From contig NZ_LIXI01000001.1 of assembly GCF_001905595.1 (NCBI RefSeq), forward strand, positions 62,001 to 126,000: a DNA stretch of 64,000 nt. Reading direction: 5' to 3'. The notes under the pieces are model-generated. The model saw nothing but the letters and a program-made list of their open reading frames with translations, ran no database searches and had not been told where the DNA came from. Source of the stretch: Streptomyces sp. CB00316. Lineage in GTDB: Bacteria; Actinomycetota; Actinomycetes; Streptomycetales; Streptomycetaceae. Positions 14,271 to 22,537 of the stretch are shown in pieces. The first letter of the stretch is position 1. Every line of letters begins with the position of its first letter. A program made the translations under genes and the position numbers.

Positions 14271-16643
14271 GTGGCCGCGCAGGATGCCGCTGTCGATTCG
14301 CTGCGGGACCGGGAGATCGGTGTCGAACAGGATCATCTGGACCGCGTTTACCACCGTCTCGAAGAGAAGATCGACGAGGCGGAATTTCTCATGCACGACG
14401 CCGTCAAACGCGGGCAGGTCGGCACGCCCGGCGCCCTCGCCGAACGGGACGCCCAGGTCTTCCGGGCGGGCGTCCACCTCAACCGGCTGAACAACGAGTT
14501 CGAGGACTTCCTCTTCGGGCGGATCGACCTGCTCCTCGGCAAGGACGGTGAGCGCGGCCCGGACGGCGCGTTCACCTCCGTCGAGCCGGCCGACGACGCC
14601 GTACGGGAGGACGCCACCGCGGACATCGCCGAGACGCTCCACATCGGCCGGATCGGTGTCCTGGACTCCGACTACGCGCCGCTGGTGATCGACTGGCGGG
14701 CCCCGGCCGCCGCCCCGTTCTACCGCTCCACCCCGAAGGAGCCCGGCCGCGTCGTACGCCGCCGGGTCATCCGCTCCAAGGGCCGCAAGGTCCTCGGGGT
14801 CGAGGACGACCTGATGCGGCCGGAACTGACGGCGTATCTGGACGGCGAGAAGCTGCCGGTGATCGGCGACGGCGCGCTGATGGCGGCCCTCGGCCAGGCC
14901 CGAAGCCACACCATGCGGGACATCGTCGCCTCCATCCAGGCCGAGCAGGACCTGGTGATCCGGGCCCCCGCCGCCTCCGTCACCGAGGTCACCGGCGGCC
15001 CCGGCACCGGCAAGACGGCCGTGGCCCTGCACCGGGCCGCCTACCTCCTCTACCAGGACCGGCGGCGGTACGCGGGCGGCATCCTCGTCGTCTCCCCGAC
15101 CCCGCTCCTGGTCGCGTACACCGAGGGCGTGCTGCCCTCGCTCGGCGAGGAGGGCCAGGTCGCGATCCGTGCGGTCGGCTCGCTCTCGGACGAGGCGGCG
15201 GGCGTCGAGGGCGCCACCACCTACGACGAACCGGCCATCGCCCGGATCAAGGGCTCCTCGCGGATGCTCCATGTGCTGCGCAAGGCGGCCCGGGGCGCCC
15301 TGGAGGTGCCGAAGGCCCCCCACGACGGTGGCCAGCTCTCCTTCGGCGAGGAGCCGGCGCAGAGCGCCGCGACCGTCACCCCGACCCGGTTGCGCGTCGT
15401 CGCCTTCGGCGCCCGGGTCGAGCTGGAGGCCGACGAGCTCCAGCGCATCCGGAACAACGTGCTCAGCGGCACCGCCCCCGTCAACCTGCTGCGCCCGCGC
15501 GCCCGCAAGCTGCTGCTGGACGCCCTGTGGAGCAAGTCCTCCGGGCGTGGCCGCTACACGGACCCGCAGCTCGCGGCGGAGCTGCGGTCCTCCTTCGACG
15601 AGGACGTCTCCACCGAGACGCCGTTCCTGGAGTTCCTGAACGCGTGGTGGCCCGAGCTGACCCCGCGCCGGGTGCTGGCCGCGATGGCCGACGAGAAGCG
15701 GCTGGCCCGCTGGTCCCGGCGCATCCTCAACCAGGGCGAGGTGCGCCGCCTGGCGCGCTCCCTGAAGCGGCTGGACGCGGACGGCAGCGGTCCGCTCTCC
15801 GTCCACGACGTGGCGCTGCTGGACGAGCTCCAGGCCCTGCTGGGCACGGTGGTCCGGCCGAAGCGGAAGCGTGAGATGGACCCGCTGGACCAGCTCTCCG
15901 GCCTGGAGGAGCTGATGCCGCAGCGCGAGGAGACCCAGTGGGAGCGGGCCGAACGGCTCGCGGCGGAGCGCACGGAGTACGCGCACGTCATCGTCGACGA
16001 GGCGCAGGACCTCACCCCCATGCAGTGGCGGATGGTGGGCCGCCGGGGCCGCCACGCCACCTGGACGATCGTCGGCGACCCGGCGCAGTCCTCCTGGTCC
16101 GACCCGGACGAGGCGTCCGCGGCCCGGGACGAGGCGCTCGGCTCCCGGCCCCGCCGCCGCTTCACCCTCACCGTCAACTACCGCAACCCGGCCGAGATCG
16201 CGGAGCTGGCCGCCAAGGTGCTGGCGCTCGCCATGCCCGGCATGGAGTCCCCGTCGGCGGTCCGCTCGACCGGGGTGGTGCCGCGCTTCGTGCCGGTCGT
16301 GGACGGCGACCTGGCCGCCACGGTCCGCGAGGAGGCGCGTCGGCTGCTGGCGGAGGTGGACGGCACGGTCGGCGTGGTCGTGGCGATGAACCGGCGCGCC
16401 CAGGCCCGCGAGTGGCTCGCGGAGCTGGGGGAGCGGGTGGTGGCGCTGGGCAGCCTGGAGGCCAAGGGCCTGGAGTACGACGCCACGGTGGTGGTCTCGC
16501 CCGCGGAGATCGCGGACGAGTCACCGGCCGGGCTGCGGGTGCTGTACGTGGCGCTGACGAGGGCCACGCAGCAGCTCACGGTGGTCTCGGGGGAGCGGGA
16601 CATGCCGGACGAGGACGGGGTGCCGGACCTGCTGCGGGAGTGA
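14271..16643 (+). CDS. HelD/HelR-like RNA polymerase-associated ATPase
   Basis: This 790-residue superfamily 1 motor protein is of the HelD type, which binds RNA polymerase and helps release stalled or inhibited complexes. Features in order: an N-terminal coiled-coil (about 8-75) that in HelD enters the secondary channel; Walker A GGPGTGKT at 242-249; a long insert; Walker B VDEAQDL at 575-581; VNYRNP (motif IV-like); and motif VI YVALTRATQQL near 765. Some Streptomyces relatives (HelR) confer rifampin tolerance, but I see no rifamycin-associated element upstream. The start is GTG, with TAGGGT (14227-14232) a possible -10. Confidence 0.88.
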   Translation: MAAQDAAVDSLRDREIGVEQDHLDRVYHRLEEKIDEAEFLMHDAVKRGQVGTPGALAERDAQVFRAGVHLNRLNNEFEDFLFGRIDLLLGKDGERGPDGAFTSVEPADDAVREDATADIAETLHIGRIGVLDSDYAPLVIDWRAPAAAPFYRSTPKEPGRVVRRRVIRSKGRKVLGVEDDLMRPELTAYLDGEKLPVIGDGALMAALGQARSHTMRDIVASIQAEQDLVIRAPAASVTEVTGGPGTGKTAVALHRAAYLLYQDRRRYAGGILVVSPTPLLVAYTEGVLPSLGEEGQVAIRAVGSLSDEAAGVEGATTYDEPAIARIKGSSRMLHVLRKAARGALEVPKAPHDGGQLSFGEEPAQSAATVTPTRLRVVAFGARVELEADELQRIRNNVLSGTAPVNLLRPRARKLLLDALWSKSSGRGRYTDPQLAAELRSSFDEDVSTETPFLEFLNAWWPELTPRRVLAAMADEKRLARWSRRILNQGEVRRLARSLKRLDADGSGPLSVHDVALLDELQALLGTVVRPKRKREMDPLDQLSGLEELMPQREETQWERAERLAAERTEYAHVIVDEAQDLTPMQWRMVGRRGRHATWTIVGDPAQSSWSDPDEASAARDEALGSRPRRRFTLTVNYRNPAEIAELAAKVLALAMPGMESPSAVRSTGVVPRFVPVVDGDLAATVREEARRLLAEVDGTVGVVVAMNRRAQAREWLAELGERVVALGSLEAKGLEYDATVVVSPAEIADESPAGLRVLYVALTRATQQLTVVSGERDMPDEDGVPDLLRE

Positions 16644-16693
16644 CGGGGCCGGGTCGGCCCGTCGTACGGGAGTCGTTTTTCCGGGGTCTTTGT

Positions 16694-16699
16694 TACCGT
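16694..16699 (+). promoter_or_regulatory. -10 element of the candidate small RNA
   Basis: TACCGT ends 6 nt before the first G of the GGCACCG stem that would begin the RNA. The -35 region is T-rich (CGTTTTTCC) without a clear hexamer. Confidence 0.4.
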
Positions 16700-16705
16700 G
16701 GTACT

Positions 16706-16850
16706 GGCACCGGCTCGATCCAAGCCCCCGGGCCCAACCTTCGTCGCTTCGAGCGACCACTTGCCGCGAGGCGAGCATGGCGGGTCGGTGCCACCTGAGT
16801 GAAGAGGACAGACCCGCGTCACCTGTTGGTGGCGCGGGTCTGTTCTTGTT
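16706..16850 (+). ncRNA. candidate structured small RNA
   Basis: No open frame explains this stretch, but its structure is strong. GGCACCG (16706-16712) pairs with CGGTGCC (16786-16792) to close a domain. The domain contains one hairpin with stem GTCGCT/AGCGAC (16743-16757) and a second with stem CTTGCC/GGCGAG capped by the GNRA tetraloop GCGA (16760-16775). A 16-bp terminator (16808-16843) with a T-rich tail follows. A -10 element sits just upstream, so a free-standing transcript of about 145 nt is likely. It does not match tmRNA, 6S, SRP or RNase P patterns that I know. Confidence 0.55.
16808..16850 (+). terminator. intrinsic terminator of the small RNA
   Basis: ACAGACCCGCG-T-CACC pairs with GGTG-G-CGCGGGTCTGT (one T-G wobble) around a TGTT loop, followed by TCTTGTT. 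Confidence 0.8.
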
Positions 16851-17047
16851 CCAGGGGTCTTTATCTGTCGCGAACCCCGTTGGGGGTTCCGCTGAACGGG
16901 TGACTTCTCGTATGGTGGAAAATACTTTCCGAAAGAGGATGCTCATTACCGGCTACCAGTCGGTAGGTGCGACGATCGGGAAGCGTGACCGGAACGAGGG
17001 TTCCGGATACGAAGCACTGAAGCTTGAGGAAAGCGAAGGACTCGGCC
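16851..17047 (+). promoter_or_regulatory. malic enzyme leader with two small hairpins
   Basis: Between the small RNA and malic enzyme there are two short inverted repeats: GAACCCC/GGGGTTC near 16873-16890, and CCGGAAC/GGTTCCGG near 16989-17005. TATGGT near 16914 could be a -10. The ribosome-binding site AAGGA is at 17036-17040. Confidence 0.35.
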
Positions 17048-18484
17048 ATGGCAACGGCGCCCAGCGTCTCGTACTCGATGACGGTCAGGCTGGAGGTGCC
17101 CGCGAGTGGCACCGCGGTCTCCCAGCTCACCACGGCCGTGGAGTCGTCGGGGGGTTCGGTCACCGGCCTCGACGTGACCGCATCCGGCCACGAGAAGCTC
17201 CGGATCGACGTCACGATCGCCGCTTCCTCCACCTCGCACGCGGACGAGATCGTCGAAGGTCTGCGCGACATCGAGGGCGTCGTGCTGGGCAAGGTCTCCG
17301 ACCGTACGTTCCTCATGCACCTCGGCGGCAAGATCGAGATGGCGTCCAAGCACCCCATCCGCAACCGTGACGACCTCTCGATGATCTACACCCCGGGCGT
17401 CGCCCGGGTCTGCATGGCCATCGCCGAGAACCCCGAGGACGCCCGCCGCCTCACCATCAAGCGCAACTCCGTCGCGGTCGTGACGGACGGCTCCGCGGTG
17501 CTCGGCCTCGGCAACATCGGCCCGATGGCCGCGCTGCCCGTCATGGAGGGCAAGGCGGCCCTCTTCAAGCGCTTCGCCGGCATCGACGCCTGGCCGATCT
17601 GCCTGGACACCCAGGACACCGACGCGATCGTCGAGATCGTCAAGGCGATCGCCCCCGGCTTCGCGGGCATCAACCTGGAGGACATCTCCGCACCCCGCTG
17701 CTTCGAGATCGAGGCCCGGCTGCGTGAGGCGCTGGACATCCCCGTCTTCCACGACGACCAGCACGGCACCGCCATCGTCGTCCTGGCCGCCCTGACCAAC
17801 GCCCTGCGCGTGGTGGGCAAGAGCATCGGGGACGTACGGGTCGTCATGTCCGGTGCCGGGGCCGCCGGTACGGCCATCCTCAAGCTCCTGATCGCCGCGG
17901 GCGTCAAGCACGCCGTCGTCGCCGACATCCACGGCGTCGTGCACGCCGGACGCGAGGACCTCGTCGCCGCGTCCCCCGACTCGCCGCTGCGCTGGATCGC
18001 CGACAACACCAACCCCGAGGGCGTCACCGGCACTCTCAAGGAGGCCGTCGTCGGCGCCGACGTCTTCATCGGCGTCTCCGCCCCGAACGTCCTGAACGGC
18101 GACGACGTCGCGGCGATGGCGGACGGCGCGATCGTGTTCGCGCTCGCGAACCCGGACCCCGAGGTCGACCCGGCGATCGCCCGCCAGACTGCCGCCGTCG
18201 TCGCCACCGGACGCTCCGACTTCCCCAACCAGATCAACAACGTGCTGGTCTTCCCGGGTGTCTTCCGCGGCCTGCTGGACGCTCAGTCCCGCACCGTCAA
18301 CACGGAGATGATGCTCGCCGCAGCCGGAGCCCTCGCCGACGTGGTCGCCGAGGAAGAGGTCAACGCGAACTACATCATCCCCTCCGTCTTCAACGACAAG
18401 GTCGCCGGCGCGGTCGCCGGAGCCGTCCGCGCGGCCGCCAAGGCCGCGGCGGGCACCGGAACGGAATCCCTCACCTCCGTCTGA
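17048..18484 (+). CDS. NAD(P)-dependent malic enzyme with N-terminal ACT domain
   Basis: This 478-residue enzyme decarboxylates malate to pyruvate and CO2 while reducing NAD(P). An ACT regulatory domain (about 8-85: YSMTVRLEVPASGTAVSQL) precedes the malic core, which begins near SMIYTPGVARVC with the catalytic Tyr. Catalytic and metal-binding blocks NLEDISAPRCFEIE and IPVFHDDQHGTA are intact, as is the dinucleotide loop SGAGAAGTAI (about 283). I chose the ATG at 17048 because AAGGA lies 7 nt upstream; an open frame 8 codons longer lacks that. The ACT domain suggests amino-acid control. It probably feeds pyruvate and reducing power for biosynthesis. Confidence 0.93.
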   Translation: MATAPSVSYSMTVRLEVPASGTAVSQLTTAVESSGGSVTGLDVTASGHEKLRIDVTIAASSTSHADEIVEGLRDIEGVVLGKVSDRTFLMHLGGKIEMASKHPIRNRDDLSMIYTPGVARVCMAIAENPEDARRLTIKRNSVAVVTDGSAVLGLGNIGPMAALPVMEGKAALFKRFAGIDAWPICLDTQDTDAIVEIVKAIAPGFAGINLEDISAPRCFEIEARLREALDIPVFHDDQHGTAIVVLAALTNALRVVGKSIGDVRVVMSGAGAAGTAILKLLIAAGVKHAVVADIHGVVHAGREDLVAASPDSPLRWIADNTNPEGVTGTLKEAVVGADVFIGVSAPNVLNGDDVAAMADGAIVFALANPDPEVDPAIARQTAAVVATGRSDFPNQINNVLVFPGVFRGLLDAQSRTVNTEMMLAAAGALADVVAEEEVNANYIIPSVFNDKVAGAVAGAVRAAAKAAAGTGTESLTSV

Positions 18485-18881
18485 GCCCACCTGTTCCCAT
18501 CCGGTCCCACCTGTTTCGCCGCACCCTCAAGGGGTACGCGCGGAACGCCCCGGGCCGCACCCGCCCGTGCCGCACGGCGCGTCGCGGGTCGCGGCGCCCC
18601 AAACGCCCCTTTAGGGTGGGCGGGCAGTGGGCCCCGCAGGGCCCGGCATCCGCTGCGGACCGCTAAGGGAAGCCGACGGAACGTCACCACGAGCAGACAG
18701 TGGCGCTTTTCGTTGACCCTGAAGGGTTCCGGATTGGCTTTCCCGCCGCAGGTGGGGGCAGGATGCGTAATCGGGCGCGAGGGTCTGACATCAGACCCGG
18801 GTCCGGGGACTGTCAGAGGGCCCTGGCAGCATCGGCTTCGATCTCACGCCTCACAGGCAAGAAGAACACGGGAGTAACAAC
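18485..18881 (+). promoter_or_regulatory. intergenic region and leader of hup
   Basis: In these 397 bases I see a TTGACC (near 18715) without a well-spaced -10, and a hairpin GGGTCTG/CAGACCC with a 4-nt loop at 18781-18798, likely in the hup leader. A short ATG open frame at 18700 has poor coding character and is not called. GGGAG precedes the hup ATG. Confidence 0.35.
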
Positions 18882-19163
18882 ATGAACCGCAGTGAGCTGG
18901 TGGCCGCCCTGGCCGACCGCGCCGAGGTGACTCGCAAGGACGCCGACGCCGTGCTGGCCGCGCTCGCCGAGACCGTCGGTGAGATCGTCGCCAAGGGCGA
19001 CGAGAAGGTCACCATCCCCGGCTTCCTGACCTTCGAGCGCACCCACCGTGCCGCTCGCACCGCTCGCAACCCGCAGACCGGCGACCCGATCAACATCCCC
19101 GCCGGCTACAGCGTGAAGGTCTCCGCGGGCTCGAAGCTCAAGGAAGCCGCCAAGGGTAAGTAA
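18882..19163 (+). CDS. hup: nucleoid protein HU
   Basis: This 93-residue histone-like DNA-bending protein is of normal HU length. It starts MNRSELVAALADRA and has the dimer core, GFLTFERTHRAARTARNPQTGDPINIPAGYSV with the intercalating-arm R-N-P-x-T-G motif, and the C-terminal VSAGSKLKEAAKGK. It lacks the long Lys-rich tail of the second Streptomyces HU (HupS), so it corresponds to the short vegetative form (HupA). The promoter and leader are upstream; a strong terminator lies 17 bp after the stop. Confidence 0.97.
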   Translation: MNRSELVAALADRAEVTRKDADAVLAALAETVGEIVAKGDEKVTIPGFLTFERTHRAARTARNPQTGDPINIPAGYSVKVSAGSKLKEAAKGK

Positions 19164-19179
19164 CCCTCAAAGGCGCAAG

Positions 19180-19215
19180 GAGGGCGGTCACCCCCGACCA
19201 GGGGTGGCCGCCCTC
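19180..19215 (+). terminator. terminator of hup
   Basis: A 15-bp stem (GAGGGCGGTCACCCC with GGGGTGGCCGCCCTC, one G-U pair) and a 6-nt loop lie just after the hup stop. Confidence 0.85.
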
Positions 19216-19277
19216 GCGCATGCCACGGGCACATGCGCCCCGCTCAGGCGCTCGTACGCCGCGGGGCTCACCCGGAG

Positions 19278-19397
19278 TCAGGGATGCGTCCGCGCGCCCT
19301 TGAGGGCCTTGCCCACGGCGTTGCGGGGCCCGTACGCGAGCAGCCCCACCAGATCCAGCGCGTCCCGCCCCACCGCCCGGCTGTCCCGGTCGTGCAT
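19278..19397 (-). pseudogene. short minus-strand coding remnant
   Basis: This is a 39-codon frame from ATG 19397 (MHDRDSRAVGRDALDLVGLL, ending VGKALKGARTHP). Third positions are almost all G or C and the amino-acid mix is protein-like rather than antisense-like. No ribosome-binding site precedes it. Its start codon shares CATG with a plus-strand frame that runs the other way. It looks like one piece of a broken gene. Family unknown. Confidence 0.35.
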
Positions 19398-19599
19398 GAC
19401 GCAGCTCGACGCGGGCTGCATCGGGGCCGCCGTGGACACCCCCGACCTCGTTGACCCGCTCCTGCGCTGCCTCCTGGACGAGCGGCTGGCCGAGGGCCTC
19501 ACCCCGGCCGAGGCCGCCCGGCTGGTCCACGCGCACCCCGCCCATCTCGTACGGGCGTCCCGAGGGGCCCGGACAGCACGGCGCCCCGGCCCCCTGTGA
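19396..19599 (+). pseudogene. short plus-strand coding remnant
   Basis: This is a 67-codon frame from ATG 19396 (MTQLDAGCIGAAVDTPDLVD, then LLRCLLDERLAEGLTPAEAA). It has strong coding bias for the first 50 codons, then runs into the murA terminator hairpin, which contains its stop. There is no ribosome-binding site. It may be part of the same broken gene as the minus-strand piece at 19278-19397, or a small gene. Family unknown. Confidence 0.35.
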
Positions 19600-19619
19600 G
19601 GGGACCGGGGCGCCGTGCT
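19575..19619 (-). terminator. terminator of murA
   Basis: A 15-bp perfect stem (AGCACGGCGCCCCGG with CCGGGGCGCCGTGCT) encloses a second CCCC/GGGG stem. It lies 33 bp past the murA stop on the minus strand. Confidence 0.8.
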
Positions 19620-19651
19620 CGCGCAGTGCTGTGTGCGGCAGCGCTGCGCGG

Positions 19652-20992
19652 TCAGACGAGGGAACCGCCCGGCAGCTCAACCTTCGCGCCGAGCTTCTCG
19701 AGCTTGTCCATGAAGTTCTCGTAGCCACGGTTGATCAGGTCGATGCCGTGCACCCGGGAGGTGCCCTGCGCCGCCAGCGCCGCGATCAGGTACGAGAAGC
19801 CGCCGCGCAGGTCGGGGATGACCAGATCGGCGCCCTGGAGCTTCGTCGGTCCGGAGACGACCGCCGAATGCAGGAAGTTGCGCTGGCCGAAGCGGCAGTC
19901 CGAGCCGCCCAGGCACTCGCGGTAGAGCTGGATGTGCGCACCCATCTGGTTGAGCGCGGAGGTGAACCCGAGCCGCGACTCGTACACCGTCTCGTGGACG
20001 ATGGACAGTCCCGCGGCCTGCGTCAGCGCCACCACCAGGGGCTGCTGCCAGTCGGTCTGGAAGCCGGGGTGGACGTCCGTCTCCAGCGCGATGGCGTTCA
20101 GCGCGCCGCCCGGGTGCCAGAAGCGGATGCCCTCGTCGTCGATCTCGAAGGCGCCGCCGACCCGGCGGAAGGTGTTGAGGAAGGTCATCATCGAACGCTG
20201 CTGGGCGCCGCGTACGTAGATGTTGCCCTCGGTCGCCAGCGCGGCCGACGCCCAGGAGGCCGCCTCCAGACGGTCCGGGATCGCCCGGTGGGTGTATCCG
20301 TCGAGCTTGTCGACACCGGTGATCCGGATGGTCCGGTCGGTGTCCATGGAGATGATCGCGCCCATCTTCTGCAGTACGCAGATGAGGTCCTCGATCTCCG
20401 GCTCGACGGCCGCGTTGGACAGCTCGGTGACGCCCTCGGCGAGGACGGCGGTGAGCAGCACCTGCTCGGTGGAGCCCACCGAGGGGTACGGCAGCCGGAT
20501 CTTGGTGCCGCGCAGCCGCTGCGGGGCCTCCAGGTACTGGCCGTCGGCCCGCTTCTCGATGGTCGCGCCGAACTGCCGGAGCACCTCGAAGTGGAAGTCG
20601 ATCGGCCGGCCGCCGATGTCGCAGCCGCCCAGGCCCGGGATGAAGGCGTGGCCGAGGCGGTGCAGCAGCGGGCCGCAGAAGAGGATCGGGATGCGCGACG
20701 AACCCGCGTGGGCATCGATGTCGGCGACGTTCGCGGACTCGACGTGGGAGGGGTCGAGGATCAGTTCGCCCGGCTCGTCGCCGGGGCGGACGGTGACGCC
20801 GTGCAGCTGCAGCAGTCCTCGGACCACCCGTACGTCACGGATGTCGGGAACGTTGCGGAGACGGCTGGGCCCGCTGCCGAGCAGCGCGGCGACCATTGCC
20901 TTCGGCACCAGGTTCTTGGCGCCTCGGACGCGGATCTCGCCCTCCAGCGGGGTGCCGCCGTGGACAAGCAGGACATCGTCTGTGCCGGTCAT
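19652..20992 (-). CDS. murA: UDP-N-acetylglucosamine 1-carboxyvinyltransferase
   Basis: MurA performs the first committed step of peptidoglycan synthesis, adding enolpyruvate from PEP to UDP-GlcNAc. The 446-residue protein has the KNLVPKAM start (Lys of the active site) and the PEP-binding Cys in GLGGCDIGGRPIDFH (about residue 124). Because the Cys is kept rather than replaced by Asp, fosfomycin sensitivity would be expected. The repeated inside-out alpha/beta EPT fold continues to a normal end. I chose the ATG at 20992 (MTGTDDVLLVHGG); the open frame continues further upstream through a hairpin. A terminator follows. Confidence 0.95.
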   Translation of the reverse strand: MTGTDDVLLVHGGTPLEGEIRVRGAKNLVPKAMVAALLGSGPSRLRNVPDIRDVRVVRGLLQLHGVTVRPGDEPGELILDPSHVESANVADIDAHAGSSRIPILFCGPLLHRLGHAFIPGLGGCDIGGRPIDFHFEVLRQFGATIEKRADGQYLEAPQRLRGTKIRLPYPSVGSTEQVLLTAVLAEGVTELSNAAVEPEIEDLICVLQKMGAIISMDTDRTIRITGVDKLDGYTHRAIPDRLEAASWASAALATEGNIYVRGAQQRSMMTFLNTFRRVGGAFEIDDEGIRFWHPGGALNAIALETDVHPGFQTDWQQPLVVALTQAAGLSIVHETVYESRLGFTSALNQMGAHIQLYRECLGGSDCRFGQRNFLHSAVVSGPTKLQGADLVIPDLRGGFSYLIAALAAQGTSRVHGIDLINRGYENFMDKLEKLGAKVELPGGSLV

Positions 20993-21279
20993 GTATCTCG
21001 CGTTCCGGAGTGGTCGGGCAGGGGGCCAACGAAAAGGGTAATGGCCTCCTACCCCCCTTCCGTAAGGTGAAGGGGGGTGTACGAACGTCATGAATCCGCC
21101 ACAACACCCTCCGCTCACCCGATCTTGCGGAGGGTTACCGTCCGGATGGCCCTCCGGACCCCCGCCGTACGGTGCGCTCCCCGTGCCTCCGTGCGCCCTG
21201 AGCTGCGCTCGCTCTCCTGAGGTGGTCATCACGGTCGCCGGGACCCCGCGGAGGGCGAAGATGCGGGATCATTTCTGCC
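20993..21279. promoter_or_regulatory. divergent murA/yqgE region with two inverted repeats
   Basis: Two perfect hairpins lie here: ACCCCCCTTC/GAAGGGGGGT with an 8-nt loop at 21051-21078, and ACCCTCCGC/GCGGAGGGT with a 12-nt loop at 21106-21135. Since both flanking genes start outward, these are not simple gene terminators. They may be operators or attenuators, or insulate the divergent promoters. No clear -35/-10 pair was found. Confidence 0.45.
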
Positions 21280-21840
21280 ATGACGGAGGTGTCCTCGCTC
21301 ACAGGGCGACTGCTCGTGGCCACACCCGCCCTCGCGGACCCGAATTTCGACCGCGCGGTGGTGCTCCTCCTCGACCACGACGAGGAGGGCTCCCTCGGTG
21401 TGGTCCTGAACCGCCCGACCCCGGTCGGCGTCGGTGACATCCTCGGCTCCTGGGCCGGGCTGACCGGTGAGCCGGACGTCGTCTTCCAGGGCGGCCCGGT
21501 CTCGCTCGACTCGGCGCTCGGCGTGGCGGTGATCCCCGGCGACGAGGGTCCGCTCGGCTGGCGCCGGGTGCACGGGGCGATCGGCCTGGTCGACCTGGAG
21601 ACCCCACCGGAGCTGCTCGGACCGGCCCTGGGGTCGCTGCGGATCTTCGCCGGGTACGCGGGCTGGGGCCCGGGCCAGCTGGAGGGCGAACTGGGTGAGG
21701 GCGCCTGGTACGTGGTCGAGTCGGAGCCCGGTGACGTCTCCTCCCCGCGCCCGGAGAACCTCTGGCGCGCGGTGCTCCGCCGCCAGCGCAGCGAGCTGGC
21801 GATGATCGCCACGTATCCGGACGACCCCTCGCTCAACTGA
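21280..21840 (+). CDS. YqgE/AlgH family protein (DUF179)
   Basis: This 186-residue protein is of the YqgE/AlgH family, a widespread fold of unknown biochemical role. The family hallmarks are visible: LTGRLLVATPALADPNFDRA at the start, VVLNRPTPV, VFQGGPVS, LRIFAGYAGWGPGQLEGE and GAWYVVE. It diverges from murA. No ribosome-binding site is obvious at the ATG (GAGG occurs further upstream). Confidence 0.9.
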   Translation: MTEVSSLTGRLLVATPALADPNFDRAVVLLLDHDEEGSLGVVLNRPTPVGVGDILGSWAGLTGEPDVVFQGGPVSLDSALGVAVIPGDEGPLGWRRVHGAIGLVDLETPPELLGPALGSLRIFAGYAGWGPGQLEGELGEGAWYVVESEPGDVSSPRPENLWRAVLRRQRSELAMIATYPDDPSLN

Positions 21841-22013
21841 AGGCCCGCATCGAGAGCGACCGGCGCACGGGGGGCGGCGTCGCGGGGTCTGGCACGCGTT
21901 TCTGCGGCGTTGTCGTCAATCACCACGGCTCCGCCATGCCTCGATTCTCCGCCTCGCAGCTGCACGCACCGGACCCCGCTCCTCGTCCCGCCCCCCATGT
22001 GCCGGTCGCTCTG

Positions 22014-22019
22014 TACCCT
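22014..22019 (+). promoter_or_regulatory. -10 (TACCCT) of leaderless DUF3039 transcript
   Basis: TACCCT ends 8 nt before the ATG at 22028, and no ribosome-binding site intervenes. Confidence 0.4.
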
Positions 22020-22027
22020 TGGCGGTT

Positions 22028-22327
22028 ATGAGCACTCTTGAGCCCGATCGCGGGGCAGGTACGGGGACCCTCGTAGAGCCGACGCCGCAGGTGTCGAGGG
22101 GCGACGGCGACCACGAGCGCTACGCCCATTACGTCCAGAAGGACAAGATCATGGCGAGCGCCCTGGAGGGCACGCCCGTGGTCGCACTGTGCGGCAAGGT
22201 CTGGGTGCCGGGGCGCGACCCCAAGAAGTACCCGGTCTGTCCCATGTGCAAGGAGATCTACGAGTCCATGGGCGCCGGCGGCGACAAGGACAAGGGCAAG
22301 GGCGGCAAGGACAAGGGCAAGAAGTAG
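22028..22327 (+). CDS. DUF3039 family protein
   Basis: This 99-residue actinobacterial protein of unknown function has the centre YVQKDKIMASALEGTPVVALCG followed by KVWVPGRDPKKYPVCPMC. The three Cys residues (C-x19-C-x2-C) suggest a zinc ribbon. The C-terminus is a low-complexity Lys/Gly/Asp tail (DKDKGKGGKDKGKK). I chose the ATG at 22028; the frame can be read from a TTG 9 nt earlier, but the -10 element is at that spot. A very strong terminator follows. Confidence 0.85.
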   Translation: MSTLEPDRGAGTGTLVEPTPQVSRGDGDHERYAHYVQKDKIMASALEGTPVVALCGKVWVPGRDPKKYPVCPMCKEIYESMGAGGDKDKGKGGKDKGKK

Positions 22328-22355
22328 TCCCTCGGCTTCAAGGCCCTTCGGGCCC

Positions 22356-22402
22356 AAGGCCCCCGGCACGCGCGGTCGACGCGCGTGCCGGGGGCCTTTC
22401 TC
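22356..22402 (+). terminator. strong terminator after the DUF3039 gene
   Basis: A perfect 19-bp stem (arms 22356-22374 and 22380-22398) with a 5-nt loop is followed by TCTC. Confidence 0.9.
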
Positions 22403-22466
22403 ATGGCCGGTGACGGATCGTGACCGGCCGTGCTCGCGTTGCGCGGGCTGTGTCGGCGGGTCACAG

Positions 22467-22482
22467 AGTGGTGGAGACCACT
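22467..22482 (+). promoter_or_regulatory. DasR-responsive element (dre)
   Basis: AGTGGT, four bases, ACCACT is a perfect 16-bp palindrome. The known dre consensus is A(G/C)TGGTCTAGACCA(G/C)T; both 6-bp arms match and only the centre (GGAG) differs. DasR is the GntR-family repressor that senses amino-sugar phosphates. It lies about 100 bp before a sugar ABC operon that ends with a hexosaminidase, a fitting target. Confidence 0.75.
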
Positions 22483-22537
22483 TGTCGGGCGCCGGAACCG
22501 GACTTACTCTCCTGCCAGTTGTGCAGAACGAAACGTG

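Noticed and set aside
18700..18885. A 61-codon ORF upstream of hup
   Set aside because: No ribosome-binding site, poor codon bias, overlaps the hup start; likely leader sequence.
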